Shown here: one piece after another, positions 34,690 to 44,166 of the stretch
How the letters are laid out: every line of letters begins with the position of its first letter
Numbering within the stretch: the stretch's first letter is position 1
Assembly (NCBI GenBank): GCA_000509105.1
Contig: BAIF02000066.1
Coordinates: forward strand, 62,001 to 126,000
DNA: 64,000 nt
Direction of reading: 5' to 3'
Source of the DNA: Clostridiales bacterium VE202-21
GTDB taxonomy: Bacteria > Bacillota > Clostridia > Lachnospirales > Lachnospiraceae
The notes under the pieces: model-generated
What the model was told of the DNA's origin: nothing
Seen by the model: the letters and a program-made list of their open reading frames with translations, nothing else
Database searches by the model: none
Translations under genes and position numbers: made by a program

Positions 34690-34735
34690 ATAAAAAATAG
34701 TAAGGCTCGAAAGGATCTTGCCAACTATTTTTTAT
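34690..34735 (+). promoter_or_regulatory. Hairpin in the dpaA-guaA intergenic region (possible attenuator)
   Basis: Perfect arms ATAAAAAATAGT / ACTATTTTTTAT with inner GGC/GCC. It looks like an intrinsic terminator, yet no plus-strand gene lies upstream. TATAAT at 34686-34691 overlaps its left edge. The rest of the 34587-34983 gap holds a small AGCGGC/GCCGCT stem (34748-34768) and an ATGAGCG/CGCTCAT dyad near 34829-34887. No known riboswitch pattern is recognised. Confidence 0.4.
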
Positions 34736-34983
34736 GCATCGCACGTAAGCGGCCAAAATACAGCCGCTAAGTGTTCGTAGCTATAAAAAAGTATGGAGCC
34801 GTTGGATCAACTTTTGACCTTCTATGATATGAGCGGGAGCCGCATACAGAGCGGACCATGAAACATAGTTTGCATGTATCGCTCATAGAAAAATCAGAAA
34901 GAAATAATGTACGAATATATTATGAACCGAAATCCACGGGGAATCCGATTTGGGTTCATGGTATAAGAAAGAGAGGAAAACAA

Positions 34984-36276
34984 ATGAAACAGGACATGAT
35001 TGTTATTCTGGATCTGGGAAGTACCAACAATACCGTGCTTGCCCGTCAAATCCGCAGCCTTGGCGTATACAGTGAGATTCACCCTCACGACATCACCGTG
35101 GACGAGCTGAATGCACTGGACAATGTAAAAGGAATTATATTAAACGGCGGTGAGAACCGCATTGTCGACGGACAGGCAGTCGATGTCAGCCCGGCATTAT
35201 ACGAGTGCGGATATCCGGTGATTTCCGTAGACCATCCGACCGCAAAATGTGAGAAGCAGTATGATCAGTTTCCGGATGACGAGACCATGAAGGAATTTAT
35301 CTTCGGCCAGTGCAAAGCAGAAGCAAACTGGAATATGAAGAACTTTATTGAGGATCAGGTGGAGCTTGTGAAGCGCCAGGTCGGGGATAAGAAAGTCCTC
35401 CTTGCTCTTTCCGGCGGTGTTGACTCTTCTGTAGTAGCGGCGCTTTTGATCAAAGCGATCGGGCAGCAGCTGGTATGCGTGCATGTAAACCATGGACTGA
35501 TGCGGAAGAATGAGTCTGAGAGTGTTGTGGAAGTCTTCCGGAATCAGCTTCATGCGAACCTGATCTATGTGGATGCAACGGATCGGTTCCTGGATAAGCT
35601 GGCAGGAGTCGCAGATCCGGAGGAGAAGAGAAAGATTATTGGCGGGGAATTCATCCGTGTATTTGAAGAGGAAGCACGGAAACTGGATGGGATTAAGTTC
35701 CTGGGACAGGGCACAATCTATCCGGATATTATTGAGAGCGGAACGAAAACGGCTAAGATGGTAAAATCTCATCACAATGTGGGCGGATTGCCGGAGGACC
35801 TGCAGTTTGCTCTTGTCGAGCCTCTGAAACAGTTGTTTAAAGATGAAGTGCGCGCATGCGGTATTGAACTGGGACTGCCGGAGAGTATGGTATACCGCCA
35901 GCCATTCCCGGGGCCGGGACTTGGTGTGAGGTGTCTGGGCGCTATTACGAGAGATCGGCTGGAGGCGGTCAGGGAGTCGGATGCTATTCTGAGAGAAGAG
36001 TTTGAGAAAGCCGGGCTGGATAAGAAGGTTTGGCAGTATTTTACGGTTGTACCGGATTTTAAATCTGTGGGGATGAAGAACCATGAGAGATGCTTTGAGT
36101 ATATGGTTATACTGAGGGCTATTAATACGATCGATGCTATGACGGCTACGATTGAGAAGGTAGACTGGGATGTGCTGGAGAAGATAACCGAGAGGATATT
36201 GGGCGAGGTGGAGAATGTGAATCGGGTTTGCTATGATATGTCTCCTAAGCCGCCGGCTACTATTGAGTTTGAGTAG
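34984..36276 (+). CDS. guaA: GMP synthase with a reduced, non-catalytic amidotransferase domain
   Basis: 430 residues from the ATG at 34984 (GAGAGGA upstream), about 85 shorter than standard GuaA. The ATP-pyrophosphatase domain is complete: LLALSGGVDSSVVAALL (~139-155), LGQGTIYPDIIESG, and the dimerisation end CYDMSPKPPATIEFE. The N-terminal GATase-like part (~1-110) keeps the VILDLGSTNNTVLAR and GIILNGG strands, but the GxCxG nucleophile elbow is replaced by VISVDHPTAKC and the His-Glu part is missing. It must use free ammonia or a partner glutaminase to convert XMP to GMP. I recall similar short forms in Lachnospiraceae. Divergent from dpaA. Confidence 0.93.
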   Translation: MKQDMIVILDLGSTNNTVLARQIRSLGVYSEIHPHDITVDELNALDNVKGIILNGGENRIVDGQAVDVSPALYECGYPVISVDHPTAKCEKQYDQFPDDETMKEFIFGQCKAEANWNMKNFIEDQVELVKRQVGDKKVLLALSGGVDSSVVAALLIKAIGQQLVCVHVNHGLMRKNESESVVEVFRNQLHANLIYVDATDRFLDKLAGVADPEEKRKIIGGEFIRVFEEEARKLDGIKFLGQGTIYPDIIESGTKTAKMVKSHHNVGGLPEDLQFALVEPLKQLFKDEVRACGIELGLPESMVYRQPFPGPGLGVRCLGAITRDRLEAVRESDAILREEFEKAGLDKKVWQYFTVVPDFKSVGMKNHERCFEYMVILRAINTIDAMTATIEKVDWDVLEKITERILGEVENVNRVCYDMSPKPPATIEFE

Positions 36277-36328
36277 AGGGTTAAAGGGGCTGTCGGTTAA
36301 TACCGATTTTTAAGTCCTTTACCAAAGA

Positions 36329-36396
36329 ATAGGAAGATGCCGTGGAATTAGGTGCTTTCCAGCACATAATTTTCCACGGCATATTCTTATTTTTTC
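36329..36396 (+). terminator. Terminator of guaA
   Basis: AAGATGCCGTGGAA / TTCCACGGCATATT arms with a further AGGTGCT/AGCAC stem inside, followed by CTTATTTTTTC. Confidence 0.75.
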
Positions 36397-36424
36397 TAAT
36401 GAAGCTTATTTGGGGCCGCAAAAG

Positions 36425-36680
36425 AATTTTTGTACCGTCAATAAAAGCTCCTTGAGCGTGATGAGTCCTTTCCTTTTTAAGCGACGCAGGAACTGGCAGT
36501 TCAGGTCATCCAAGACTTCATCGGTTATTTTTTACCTTTAAAATCATAAAAAGCATCCCGCCTGGGCTTCTGGCCTGCAGTAAGCCAGATAAAAGCAAGG
36601 ACTCTTTCGCACAATTCAACAATACGGTCAACAGTCCGTATCCCACGCATATTTGCATAGGTAACTACAGCATACATCAT
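36425..36680 (-). pseudogene. Remnant of an IS1182-family transposase (N-terminal part)
   Basis: From an ATG pair at 36675-36680 the minus strand reads MYAVVTYANMRGIRTVDRIV, then LAFIWLTAGQKPRRDAFYDF. It then hits a stop, and in another frame continues as DEVLDDLNCQFLRRLKRKGL. These are recognisable pieces of the N-terminal region of IS1182-type transposases. The fragment is frameshifted and lacks the catalytic DDE part. I saw no intact terminal repeats. It marks an old insertion between guaA and the sugar locus. Confidence 0.6.
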
Positions 36681-36790
36681 AATTGTTATTTCTGATTATG
36701 CAGGTATTTTGAGAGACAATGGAAGACTGGATAATATGATGTATGAATATTTTTTCAGACCAATTGAGGAAAGCAAGCTGTTGAATATAT

Positions 36791-37099
36791 ATGAGAAGAG
36801 AAAGTATTGAAAGCTTTACGGAACAGAAGTTCAGGGTGTTTACAGAAATGAGGCTTAATAAACTAAAACATCAGTTTATTAAAAATATCAGCAGTAACAA
36901 CGCGTATTTCAGAACCAAACTCTTATGGGAGATCAAGGATGAGTACATAGAAGTATTGCACATTTATAGAAATCGTATTCAGATAGGAACTCCCGGTATA
37001 GAAGGATTTACCGATACCTTTGAAAAAACAGGGGGAATGATACTTGGAACACAGCATACAGACGATTTTTTCTTCCATTTAAATTATGCTTGTTTGTAA
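36791..37099 (+). CDS. Hypothetical protein, possibly a fragment
   Basis: 102 residues, not recognised. The frame runs from an ATG at 36791 without a convincing ribosome site. Just upstream, in another frame, a short coding-like stretch (YAGILRDNGRLDNMMYEYFF) ends at a stop near 36810, so the two could be parts of one decayed gene. It lies beside the transposase remnant and ends before the kinase gene. Confidence 0.3.
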   Translation: MRRESIESFTEQKFRVFTEMRLNKLKHQFIKNISSNNAYFRTKLLWEIKDEYIEVLHIYRNRIQIGTPGIEGFTDTFEKTGGMILGTQHTDDFFFHLNYACL

Positions 37100-37193
37100 G
37101 AAGTATTTTAAGTATAATAATTTAAATAAAACTCATGTCAGATGCTGTTATGATATTTGTCATTTTGTTATTAAAAAGAACCTGGAGATAATA

Positions 37194-39017
37194 ATGAGAC
37201 GAAAAAAAGGTTTTTTACAATGGTTCAAGAACCAAAAATTAGGCCGGAAGATTTTATATACCTTCATTCTTGCATCGGTCATACCGCTTCTGGTGGCACA
37301 GATATTGATGCTCTATGTCATTGTAAACAACATGAAAGAAAAGGTAAACACCCTTATGGTGAACCAGCTTGCCCAGATATCAGAGAGGACGAATCTGACG
37401 CTGGATATTTATACAAATCTTGTATATCAGATCTATGCGGATAATCAGATTATAGAGGGAATCAAATCTTATAAGGCAGAAGATTCCGAGGTGAAGGCAA
37501 GGATCTGCCGGGAAATTTGTGACAAACTGCAGCAGTACGGAACTTCTGTCTATGGGGTTGAGTGTATTAGCATTATCCTGCCGGACGGGCAGGATATTAC
37601 ATATGATTTTGGTATGGCCTCCGCTGTAGATAATCTCTGGAACAGCTATGAGGATATGACGTCTATAGAACCCTGCCGCCAGGCGCAGGATGCAACGAAT
37701 ATGATCATATCTCCCACCCAGCGTTTTCTGCGGGCGAACCAGGAGGAACGGATCTTCCATATAGCAAAGCAGATGTATGACTTCAAAGATATCCAGCAGG
37801 GTCCCATTGCCACTGTGGTGACCAGCGTCAATGAATCTGTCTTAAACGCAGTGTGCGGCAGGGGTCAGACCGAGGACGGTTCAGAGATCTACGCGGTTAA
37901 TTTCATCACAGACCGAAGCGGCAATGTACTGACATATCCCAACTCATTTTACTCCGGTATAGCCATCAATTCCAATAAGACGATCAAGGATTTTGTGGAA
38001 AATACCGGGGAACTGAAGGGCAGGAATATTGCTGTGAACCGTTATGAGGACGAACTGCTCGGATGGATCTTTTATAATGCCTATGATAGGGATTACATGC
38101 TGCGTGATGTGACAAAGATCCAGTATCTGACCATTTTCATCGGCGCGCTGCTGTTTGCAGCCTCCATTCTGCTGATACGCTATACGGTAAGGCTGATCGA
38201 GAAGTCTACAAGAAACATTGTAGGGGGGATCCAGCAGGTGCAGAACGGCAATCTGGACATCCAGGTGCATGTGGATACAGAGGATGAGATGGGACAGATC
38301 GCGGATAACTTTAATACCATGACCGGAAAAGTTAAGAATCTAATTGCCGAGGTGACCGAGATCACACAGAAACAGAAAAACGCTGAGATACGGGCACTGG
38401 AGGCTCAGATCAACCCACATTTTCTGTACAATACACTGGACTCTATCAACTGGATGGCGATTGAAAAGGAAGAATATGAAATCAGTAAAATGCTGCGCAA
38501 CCTCGGTATTATTCTTCGGTACAGCATAAATAAAAGCAATCAGATGGTAACCATCGCAGAGATGGCAGACTGGCTTGAAAAGTATGTCAGTCTTCAGAAA
38601 ATGCGTTTCAACAATGCTTTTATCTGTGAGGTATATGTGAGCGAAGAGGCGAAAAACATAAGAATCCATAAGCTTCTCATTCAGCCCTTTGTTGAAAATG
38701 CGATTCTGCACGGCTTTAAAGGCATTGAGGGAGGCGGAATCCTGCGGGTTGATATCATCATGTCAGAGAACAAAAAAGAACTGGATATTATCATAGAAGA
38801 CAATGGAAAAGGCATGCCGCCCGGCATGGCAGATATATTTAATGATCCCGAGACAGCAGTCAGAGACGACGGCAGGAGCATTGGCCTGAACAATGCGTTT
38901 GCCAGAATGCGGATGTACTACGGTGAGGAGGTTTCATGGGATGTAAAGAGCATACAGGATATGGGGACAATTATTACACTGAAAATACCAATGCAGGATA
39001 AGGAGTGGAGCCAATGA
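37194..39017 (+). CDS. YesM/LytS-type sensor histidine kinase
   Basis: 607 residues. Two membrane helices (~20-42 and ~312-332) flank a ~270-residue extracellular sensor of the dCache type. HAMP follows (~335-385), then the His_kinase domain with EAQINPHFLYNTLDSINW (phospho-acceptor His) and an HATPase part (NAILHGFKGIEGGG, DNGKGMPPG). The ATG at 37194 follows TGGAG; the long upstream extension of the frame is not credible. It overlaps the response-regulator gene by four bases. With the following genes it forms a carbohydrate-sensing system controlling the arabinofuranoside locus. Confidence 0.93.
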   Translation: MRRKKGFLQWFKNQKLGRKILYTFILASVIPLLVAQILMLYVIVNNMKEKVNTLMVNQLAQISERTNLTLDIYTNLVYQIYADNQIIEGIKSYKAEDSEVKARICREICDKLQQYGTSVYGVECISIILPDGQDITYDFGMASAVDNLWNSYEDMTSIEPCRQAQDATNMIISPTQRFLRANQEERIFHIAKQMYDFKDIQQGPIATVVTSVNESVLNAVCGRGQTEDGSEIYAVNFITDRSGNVLTYPNSFYSGIAINSNKTIKDFVENTGELKGRNIAVNRYEDELLGWIFYNAYDRDYMLRDVTKIQYLTIFIGALLFAASILLIRYTVRLIEKSTRNIVGGIQQVQNGNLDIQVHVDTEDEMGQIADNFNTMTGKVKNLIAEVTEITQKQKNAEIRALEAQINPHFLYNTLDSINWMAIEKEEYEISKMLRNLGIILRYSINKSNQMVTIAEMADWLEKYVSLQKMRFNNAFICEVYVSEEAKNIRIHKLLIQPFVENAILHGFKGIEGGGILRVDIIMSENKKELDIIIEDNGKGMPPGMADIFNDPETAVRDDGRSIGLNNAFARMRMYYGEEVSWDVKSIQDMGTIITLKIPMQDKEWSQ

Positions 39018-40536
39018 GGATCATAATCGTGGAAGATGAAATAAAAATTCGCGAAGGTATGGGGAAACTTATCGAATCGCTGACAGACCATATCGTCCTT
39101 GGAGAGGCTTCCAACGGGGAGGAAGGCCTTGACCTGATCCTCCGTTTCAAACCGGATCTGGTGATCACAGATATTCGTATGCCGAAAATGGATGGACTGG
39201 AGATGATCCGTCATCTTCACGAACAAAAAATACCGATACATGCAGTGATCCTGAGCGGATATTCCGAATTTGAGTACGCCAAAAAGGCTATAAAGTATGG
39301 AGTTGATGATTATTTACTGAAGCCTTTGTCAGTGGATGACGTGGAGGATATGCTGGTAAAGATTGAGGATAGGATCAAAAAAGAGCAGCTTACCCAGGGG
39401 ACCCCCGAGACGCATCTGAGGAATCTGCTCTACGGGGAAGAGCATGAGGAAGACAATCAGTATGCTATACTGAAGAATGTCTGCGGTCTGGCACAACAGG
39501 CTGAATATCTGCTTTTTGCCGGATACACAGGTTCTGCCCCCGCTTCCTATAGGGAATATGCGGAGATAGCGCTGGATGAACTGAAAGAAAAGTACCGTGA
39601 GGTGAAGTGGTACGCTTTTTATATGGAAAATCTGCAGAAGTTCTATATTCTGGCCTGCGCAGATGTAGGGTTTCAAAGGCTTTCGGACCTGGAAAAATCT
39701 TTTTACAACCGGTTGATCTTCCATTATCAGGATAAGGACGAGCGGGCAATCTGGACCAGACAGGCTTTCAAAAGTCTGAGAGATCTGAAGAAAACGGCAC
39801 AGGATCTGGATGATCTTATTTCTTCTTCCTTATATGGGACCAGAAGGGCTGGCTTACCAGGGAGGCTGTGGAAGCATACCAGTCCAGGGCTTTTCTGCCG
39901 CCTGCGGATATCTCTACGCGCATACGCAATGCTGTCTGCCAGGGGGATACGGAAAAAGTGAAGGAAGGTGCGGAGGAATTTCTGCGCTATATAAAAACGG
40001 GGCATTTTGATGCAGACGATATCCGCAGGGCATTTGTAAAGAATTACTATATGATAGGGGATACCCTGGAGGATATAGACAGGGCTCTCTTTGAACATCT
40101 GAAAAGTGCCAACCTGCTCAGAAATATTGAGGCAGCTGTTACATGGAATGAATTAGAGAACGCATACATGGATGTCATTTTGCTCATCACCAGTACCAGG
40201 GTAAAGAGGGAGGATATCAGCAATTACGTGATAAAAAAAGCAATCAATTATATCCGGCAGCACTACCAGGAAGGGCTGACGCAGGAGGAAGTTTCCAGGG
40301 TACTGGAAATTACGCCGGAATATCTGAGCACCCTTTTTAACAGGGAAATGGGAATCACATTCACCAGTTTTCTGAAGCAGTTCCGTCTGAGCCATGCCAA
40401 GCGGTTGTTAAAAGGAACCGACATGAAGATTTATGAGATAGCGAAAGCCACCGGATATAATGATCCCAAATATTTTCAAAGGGTGTTTAAAGAGGAGACC
40501 GGCGTATCTCCAGGTGAATACAGGCAGATGAATTAG
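39014..40536 (+). pseudogene. YesN-type AraC-family response regulator, broken by one frameshift
   Basis: Residues 1-~120 form the receiver domain (IIIVEDEIKIREGMGKL, Asp in LVITDIRMPKMDG, Lys in DYLLKPLS). The frame continues normally to the SSSLY codons at ~39835, then goes off into a false end at 39961. The correct protein resumes one frame over: WDQKGWLTREAVEAYQSRAF, followed by the two AraC helix-turn-helices (QEEVSRVLEITPEYLSTLF, YEIAKATGYNDPKYFQRVF). Losing a single T in TATATTGGG would explain it. Either a recent mutation or an assembly error; a complete gene would give ~508 residues. Confidence 0.85.
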
Positions 40537-40547
40537 GAGGAATAAAC

Positions 40548-41759
40548 ATGAAAGCTATGCGCAGTATGATCGCTGTTTTTTGTGCCTTGTGCCTGGCCGG
40601 ATGTTCTGTGGGCAGCAGTGAAGCAGTCCGTGATTCAGAAGAGCGGGAGGAACTGGTATTGTGGAGTTATTATGAGACGGAGAATCAGAGGACATCCATG
40701 GATGAACTGGCAGAGGGATTTAACGACTCTCAGGAGAAGTATCACCTCACATGGGAATATCACGGGCCGGTGACGGAATTCAGCAAAAGACTGGCGATCG
40801 GAATCACCCAGAACCAGTTTCCCGATATGGTGATCATCGATAATCCGGATATGCCCTCCTACATCAACATGGATAAACTGGAGGATATTACCGAGGCTGT
40901 AAAAGAGATAGCGGATTTAGATCAGTATTTTCCAAATGCCATGGAATCCGTGGAATATGACGGCCGTTATTATGGACTGCCTTCTTGCTGCAGCAATGTG
41001 GCACTGATCTATAATAAAGACATTTTGGAAAAGAAGAATATAGAGGTTCCTGAAACCTGGGAGCAGCTTGAGGCGGCGGCCGAAAGCCTTACAGAGGAGG
41101 GGCGCTTCGGATTTGCCATGTCTGCGGTCAGCGGTGAACAAGGGGCTTTCCAATTTGCTTCCTTTATGCTGTCAGCCGGTGATGAGTTGGAGCAGGCAGG
41201 CGGGGAAGGGACTCAGAGAGCATTCCGGTTTATACAGAATATGGTGGAGCAGGGCTTGATGTCCAGGGAATGTGTAAACTGGTCCCAGAATGACGTGGCA
41301 AGGACCTTTATCGCGGGGGAGTGCGCTATGATGGAGAACGGACCGTGGGTATTTCCCGCCCTGGATGAGGCTGGCATCAACTACGGTGTTGCGGCATTCC
41401 CCGGGGATCAACGATATATGGGGGTCCGTGGAGGAGAGAACATAGCAGTGCTGAAAGGGAAAAACAAAGAGGGAAGCGTTGCATTTTTAAAATATTACAG
41501 CCAGATCAACATAATGTTGAATGCGAATCTGAGGGCAAACTCTCTGCCTCCCAGGGAAGACGTAGCGAAGTTGTTTTTGAAAGCAAAGCCGGAATACGGG
41601 ATCATATTGGAGCAGATGGAAAGCTGCATCTCAAGGACCAGTTTTGAGAACTGGTCAGTTCTGTCAGAACAGTTATCAGAAGGGCAGTATGAGATCATCA
41701 CAGGAATGAGCACGCCGGAGGATGTTTGCAGCAGAATACAGGAAGCTCTGAAACAATAA
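40548..41759 (+). CDS. ABC sugar-binding lipoprotein (family 1), linked to the YesMN genes
   Basis: 403 residues. Lipobox LCLAGCS (Cys19) after a short signal peptide; then a typical periplasmic-binding-protein fold: VLWSYYETENQRTSMDELAEGFNDS, PDMVIIDNPDMPSYI, and the GPWVFPALDEAG ligand segment. AGGAGG precedes the ATG, 11 bases after the yesN stop. A terminator (41781) separates it from the second binding protein, so it belongs to the regulator transcript. It may deliver ligand to the sensor or act as an alternative receptor for the transporter. Confidence 0.9.
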   Translation: MKAMRSMIAVFCALCLAGCSVGSSEAVRDSEEREELVLWSYYETENQRTSMDELAEGFNDSQEKYHLTWEYHGPVTEFSKRLAIGITQNQFPDMVIIDNPDMPSYINMDKLEDITEAVKEIADLDQYFPNAMESVEYDGRYYGLPSCCSNVALIYNKDILEKKNIEVPETWEQLEAAAESLTEEGRFGFAMSAVSGEQGAFQFASFMLSAGDELEQAGGEGTQRAFRFIQNMVEQGLMSRECVNWSQNDVARTFIAGECAMMENGPWVFPALDEAGINYGVAAFPGDQRYMGVRGGENIAVLKGKNKEGSVAFLKYYSQINIMLNANLRANSLPPREDVAKLFLKAKPEYGIILEQMESCISRTSFENWSVLSEQLSEGQYEIITGMSTPEDVCSRIQEALKQ

Positions 41760-41780
41760 AGAAATAGATGCAGAACATGG

Positions 41781-41829
41781 ACAGGGTGGAAATTCAGTTG
41801 AAGAATTTCCACCCTGTTTAATTTTTTAG
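41781..41829 (+). terminator. Terminator after the first sugar-binding protein
   Basis: Perfect 15-base arms ACAGGGTGGAAATTC / GAATTTCCACCCTGT, loop of 7, then TTAATTTTTTAG. Confidence 0.9.
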
Positions 41830-41908
41830 ACTATAAGACAGGGCGGTATTCTCTTATACTTTAGATATCAAATAAAGAACCAGAAACGTACGAAAGGGAG
41901 GAAACAAA

Positions 41909-43186
41909 ATGAGGAAAAAAGTAGTGAGCGCTATGCTCTGTATGGCTATGGCAGCCACAATGTTGGCAGGATGCGGAGGAAACACAGGAACAGCTTCCGC
42001 GGGAGCGGGGACGGACAGCAGTAAGAAGACTGCCGAAGGAAAGGAAGAGGTTGTCATCTGGGATTACTTTGAGACCGATGCCCAGAAGAACATGATGCAG
42101 GACATCATTGACGGCTTCAATGAATCACAGGAGGAATACGAGGCATCCCATGTGTATGTACCCTTTGCGGACTATGAAAAACAACTGACATTGGGCATGG
42201 CATCCGGGGAACTCCCGGACCTGGTCATACTGGACGGCTGCAGCATGGCATCTTTCATCCAGATGGACCTTTTCGGGGATGTATCGGATGCGGATATCAA
42301 ATGGGATGAATATCTGGAAGGCCCCATGGAATCCACCATGGCGGACGGAAAACATTACGGCATTCCCTTTGCCACTAACTGTACAGCACTATTCTACAAC
42401 AAGGATATCTTCGATGCGGCAGGTATGGAGTATCCCAATGAAAACACCACATGGGAAGATTTCCATGAGATGGCAAAAGCGCTGACAAAAGATGGTGTGG
42501 TTGGCTTCGGCAATGCTGCCACGGGAACAGATGAGGGAACCTTCCAGTGTCTGCAGTGGTTATACACAGCAGGTGGGGATTATCAGAATGTAAAAGGCGG
42601 TACTGATGCCTACAACCTTATGCAGGAAATGGTAGCTGACGGTTCCTGGTCAAAGGACTGCGTGAACTGGACACAGTCGGATGTAAATAACAACTTTGTG
42701 GCAGGCAACCTGGCTATGCAGCAGAACGGACCATGGCAGATTCCGGGAATCGAAAAGGATGCTCCCGATCTGAACTACGGTGTGACGGTACTCCCAAAAA
42801 AAGACGGGGATTCTGACCAGGCAACCTCCATTCTGGGCGGTGAGAATATGGGGGCTGTAAAACAGGATGACATGGGCGGAGCCACTGCATTCATGGAATA
42901 CTATGACAAGACAGAGGTGATGGTAGACGCTATGAAACAGTACGGTTCCTTCCCGCCGAAAACAGAGGCGGCACAGGACTCATACTGGACGGACGACCCA
43001 ATCCAGAAAGAATTCATCACACAGCTTCAGACATCCATCCCAAGAGGCCCAAGCGCTTCCTGGCCGGAATATTCCGATGCACTGCAGACAGGGTTCCAGG
43101 AGGTTATGACCTCAGCGAAGACTCCTGAAAAAGCAGCAGAAGATACACAGGCAGCAGTGGATAAGGTGAAGGCATCAGAAAAATAA
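41909..43186 (+). CDS. ABC sugar-binding lipoprotein (family 1)
   Basis: 425 residues. Lipobox TMLAGCG (Cys23), Gly/Ser/Thr-rich linker to ~45, then the binding fold beginning VVIWDYFETDAQKNMMQDII. It is a paralogue of the protein at 40548 (shared FNxSQEEY, PDLVILD and NGPWQIPGI positions). It heads the transporter/hydrolase operon. A stem-loop after it (43195) probably allows higher expression of the binding protein than the permeases. Likely ligand: an arabinofuranose-containing oligosaccharide, inferred from GH127. Confidence 0.92.
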   Translation: MRKKVVSAMLCMAMAATMLAGCGGNTGTASAGAGTDSSKKTAEGKEEVVIWDYFETDAQKNMMQDIIDGFNESQEEYEASHVYVPFADYEKQLTLGMASGELPDLVILDGCSMASFIQMDLFGDVSDADIKWDEYLEGPMESTMADGKHYGIPFATNCTALFYNKDIFDAAGMEYPNENTTWEDFHEMAKALTKDGVVGFGNAATGTDEGTFQCLQWLYTAGGDYQNVKGGTDAYNLMQEMVADGSWSKDCVNWTQSDVNNNFVAGNLAMQQNGPWQIPGIEKDAPDLNYGVTVLPKKDGDSDQATSILGGENMGAVKQDDMGGATAFMEYYDKTEVMVDAMKQYGSFPPKTEAAQDSYWTDDPIQKEFITQLQTSIPRGPSASWPEYSDALQTGFQEVMTSAKTPEKAAEDTQAAVDKVKASEK

Positions 43187-43194
43187 ACAGCCGG

Positions 43195-43223
43195 AAAGGG
43201 ACAGGAACCCCCTGTCCCTTTTT
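43195..43223 (+). terminator. Partial terminator between binding protein and permease genes
   Basis: AAAGGGACAGG / CCTGTCCCTTT stem followed by TTAA. Such intra-operon stems lower downstream expression relative to the binding protein. Confidence 0.75.
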
Positions 43224-43259
43224 AACCCCATAACTGCTCATAAGAAAGGATGAAAAATA

Positions 43260-44165
43260 ATGAAAAAAGGGAAAACTCTCGGGCCGAAGGTTGGATTTTT
43301 ATTTGCGCTTCCAGCCGCCATCTACATGCTGATATTTGTGGGATACCCGATGATACAGAACTTTATCCTCAGCTTCAAAAACGTGGATGTATATTCCTTT
43401 GCGGATGCGTCAAAACAGGCGTTTGTAGGACTAGAGAATTACAAGGAATTGTTTTCAGGTGGTGGGGCGATTCTGACCACAGCCATTAGAAATACACTGA
43501 TCTTTACAGTAGCGTCTATTTTCTTTCAGTTCTTTATTGGATTTGGGCTGGCACTTCTGTTCAGCAAAAAATTTAAGGGAAGCTCTTTCTTCAGAGGTGT
43601 GACCATGATCTCCTGGCTTCTTCCAGTCACGGTTGCAGGTCTGCTGTTCAAATTCATGTTTGCCAGCAAAGGCGGTATCATGAACCAGCTTTTCATGTCC
43701 CTGCATCTGATCAACGCGCCGCTGGAATGGCTGCTGGACCCGAAACTGGCTATGATAGCCATTGTAGTGGCAAATATCTGGATTGGTATTCCTTTTAACA
43801 TGATGCTTCTGATCACAGGACTCACCACCATTCCGGAGGAGATCTATGAAAGCTCACGTCTGGACGGGGCAAATAAATTCCAGACACTGTTCCAGATCAC
43901 GATCCCCATGATAAAGCCGGCTATCATGTCTGTGCTGACGTTGGGATTTGTATATACATTCAAAGTGTTCGACCTGGTGTGGGTCATGACAAAGGGCGGA
44001 CCGGTCAATTCCACAGAGCTGGTATCAACCTATGCTTACAAGCTGTCCTTTGACCAGTTTCAGTTCAGTAAGGGTGCGGCGGCAGCCAATATTCTGTTCC
44101 TGATCCTGTTCGTGGTTGGTATTTTCTATATTAAACTGATCAATGATGAAGACGAGGTGATGTGA
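43260..44165 (+). CDS. Sugar ABC transporter permease (MalF/UgpA type)
   Basis: 301 residues, six membrane helices. Opens FLFALPAAIYMLIFVGYPMIQNFIL, typical of MalF-type permeases; the EAA loop is ESSRLDGANKFQTLFQITIPMIKP (~200-222). It forms the inner-membrane channel with the next permease. No ATPase gene is in this operon, so a shared MsmK-like ATPase elsewhere is expected. The next gene starts two bases after its stop. Confidence 0.93.
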   Translation: MKKGKTLGPKVGFLFALPAAIYMLIFVGYPMIQNFILSFKNVDVYSFADASKQAFVGLENYKELFSGGGAILTTAIRNTLIFTVASIFFQFFIGFGLALLFSKKFKGSSFFRGVTMISWLLPVTVAGLLFKFMFASKGGIMNQLFMSLHLINAPLEWLLDPKLAMIAIVVANIWIGIPFNMMLLITGLTTIPEEIYESSRLDGANKFQTLFQITIPMIKPAIMSVLTLGFVYTFKVFDLVWVMTKGGPVNSTELVSTYAYKLSFDQFQFSKGAAAANILFLILFVVGIFYIKLINDEDEVM

Positions 44166-44166
44166 G

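Noticed and set aside
39825-39870. Programmed frameshift in the YesN-type regulator
   Set aside because: No slippery heptamer or following pseudoknot is visible, and the family does not use recoding; a lost T is simpler.
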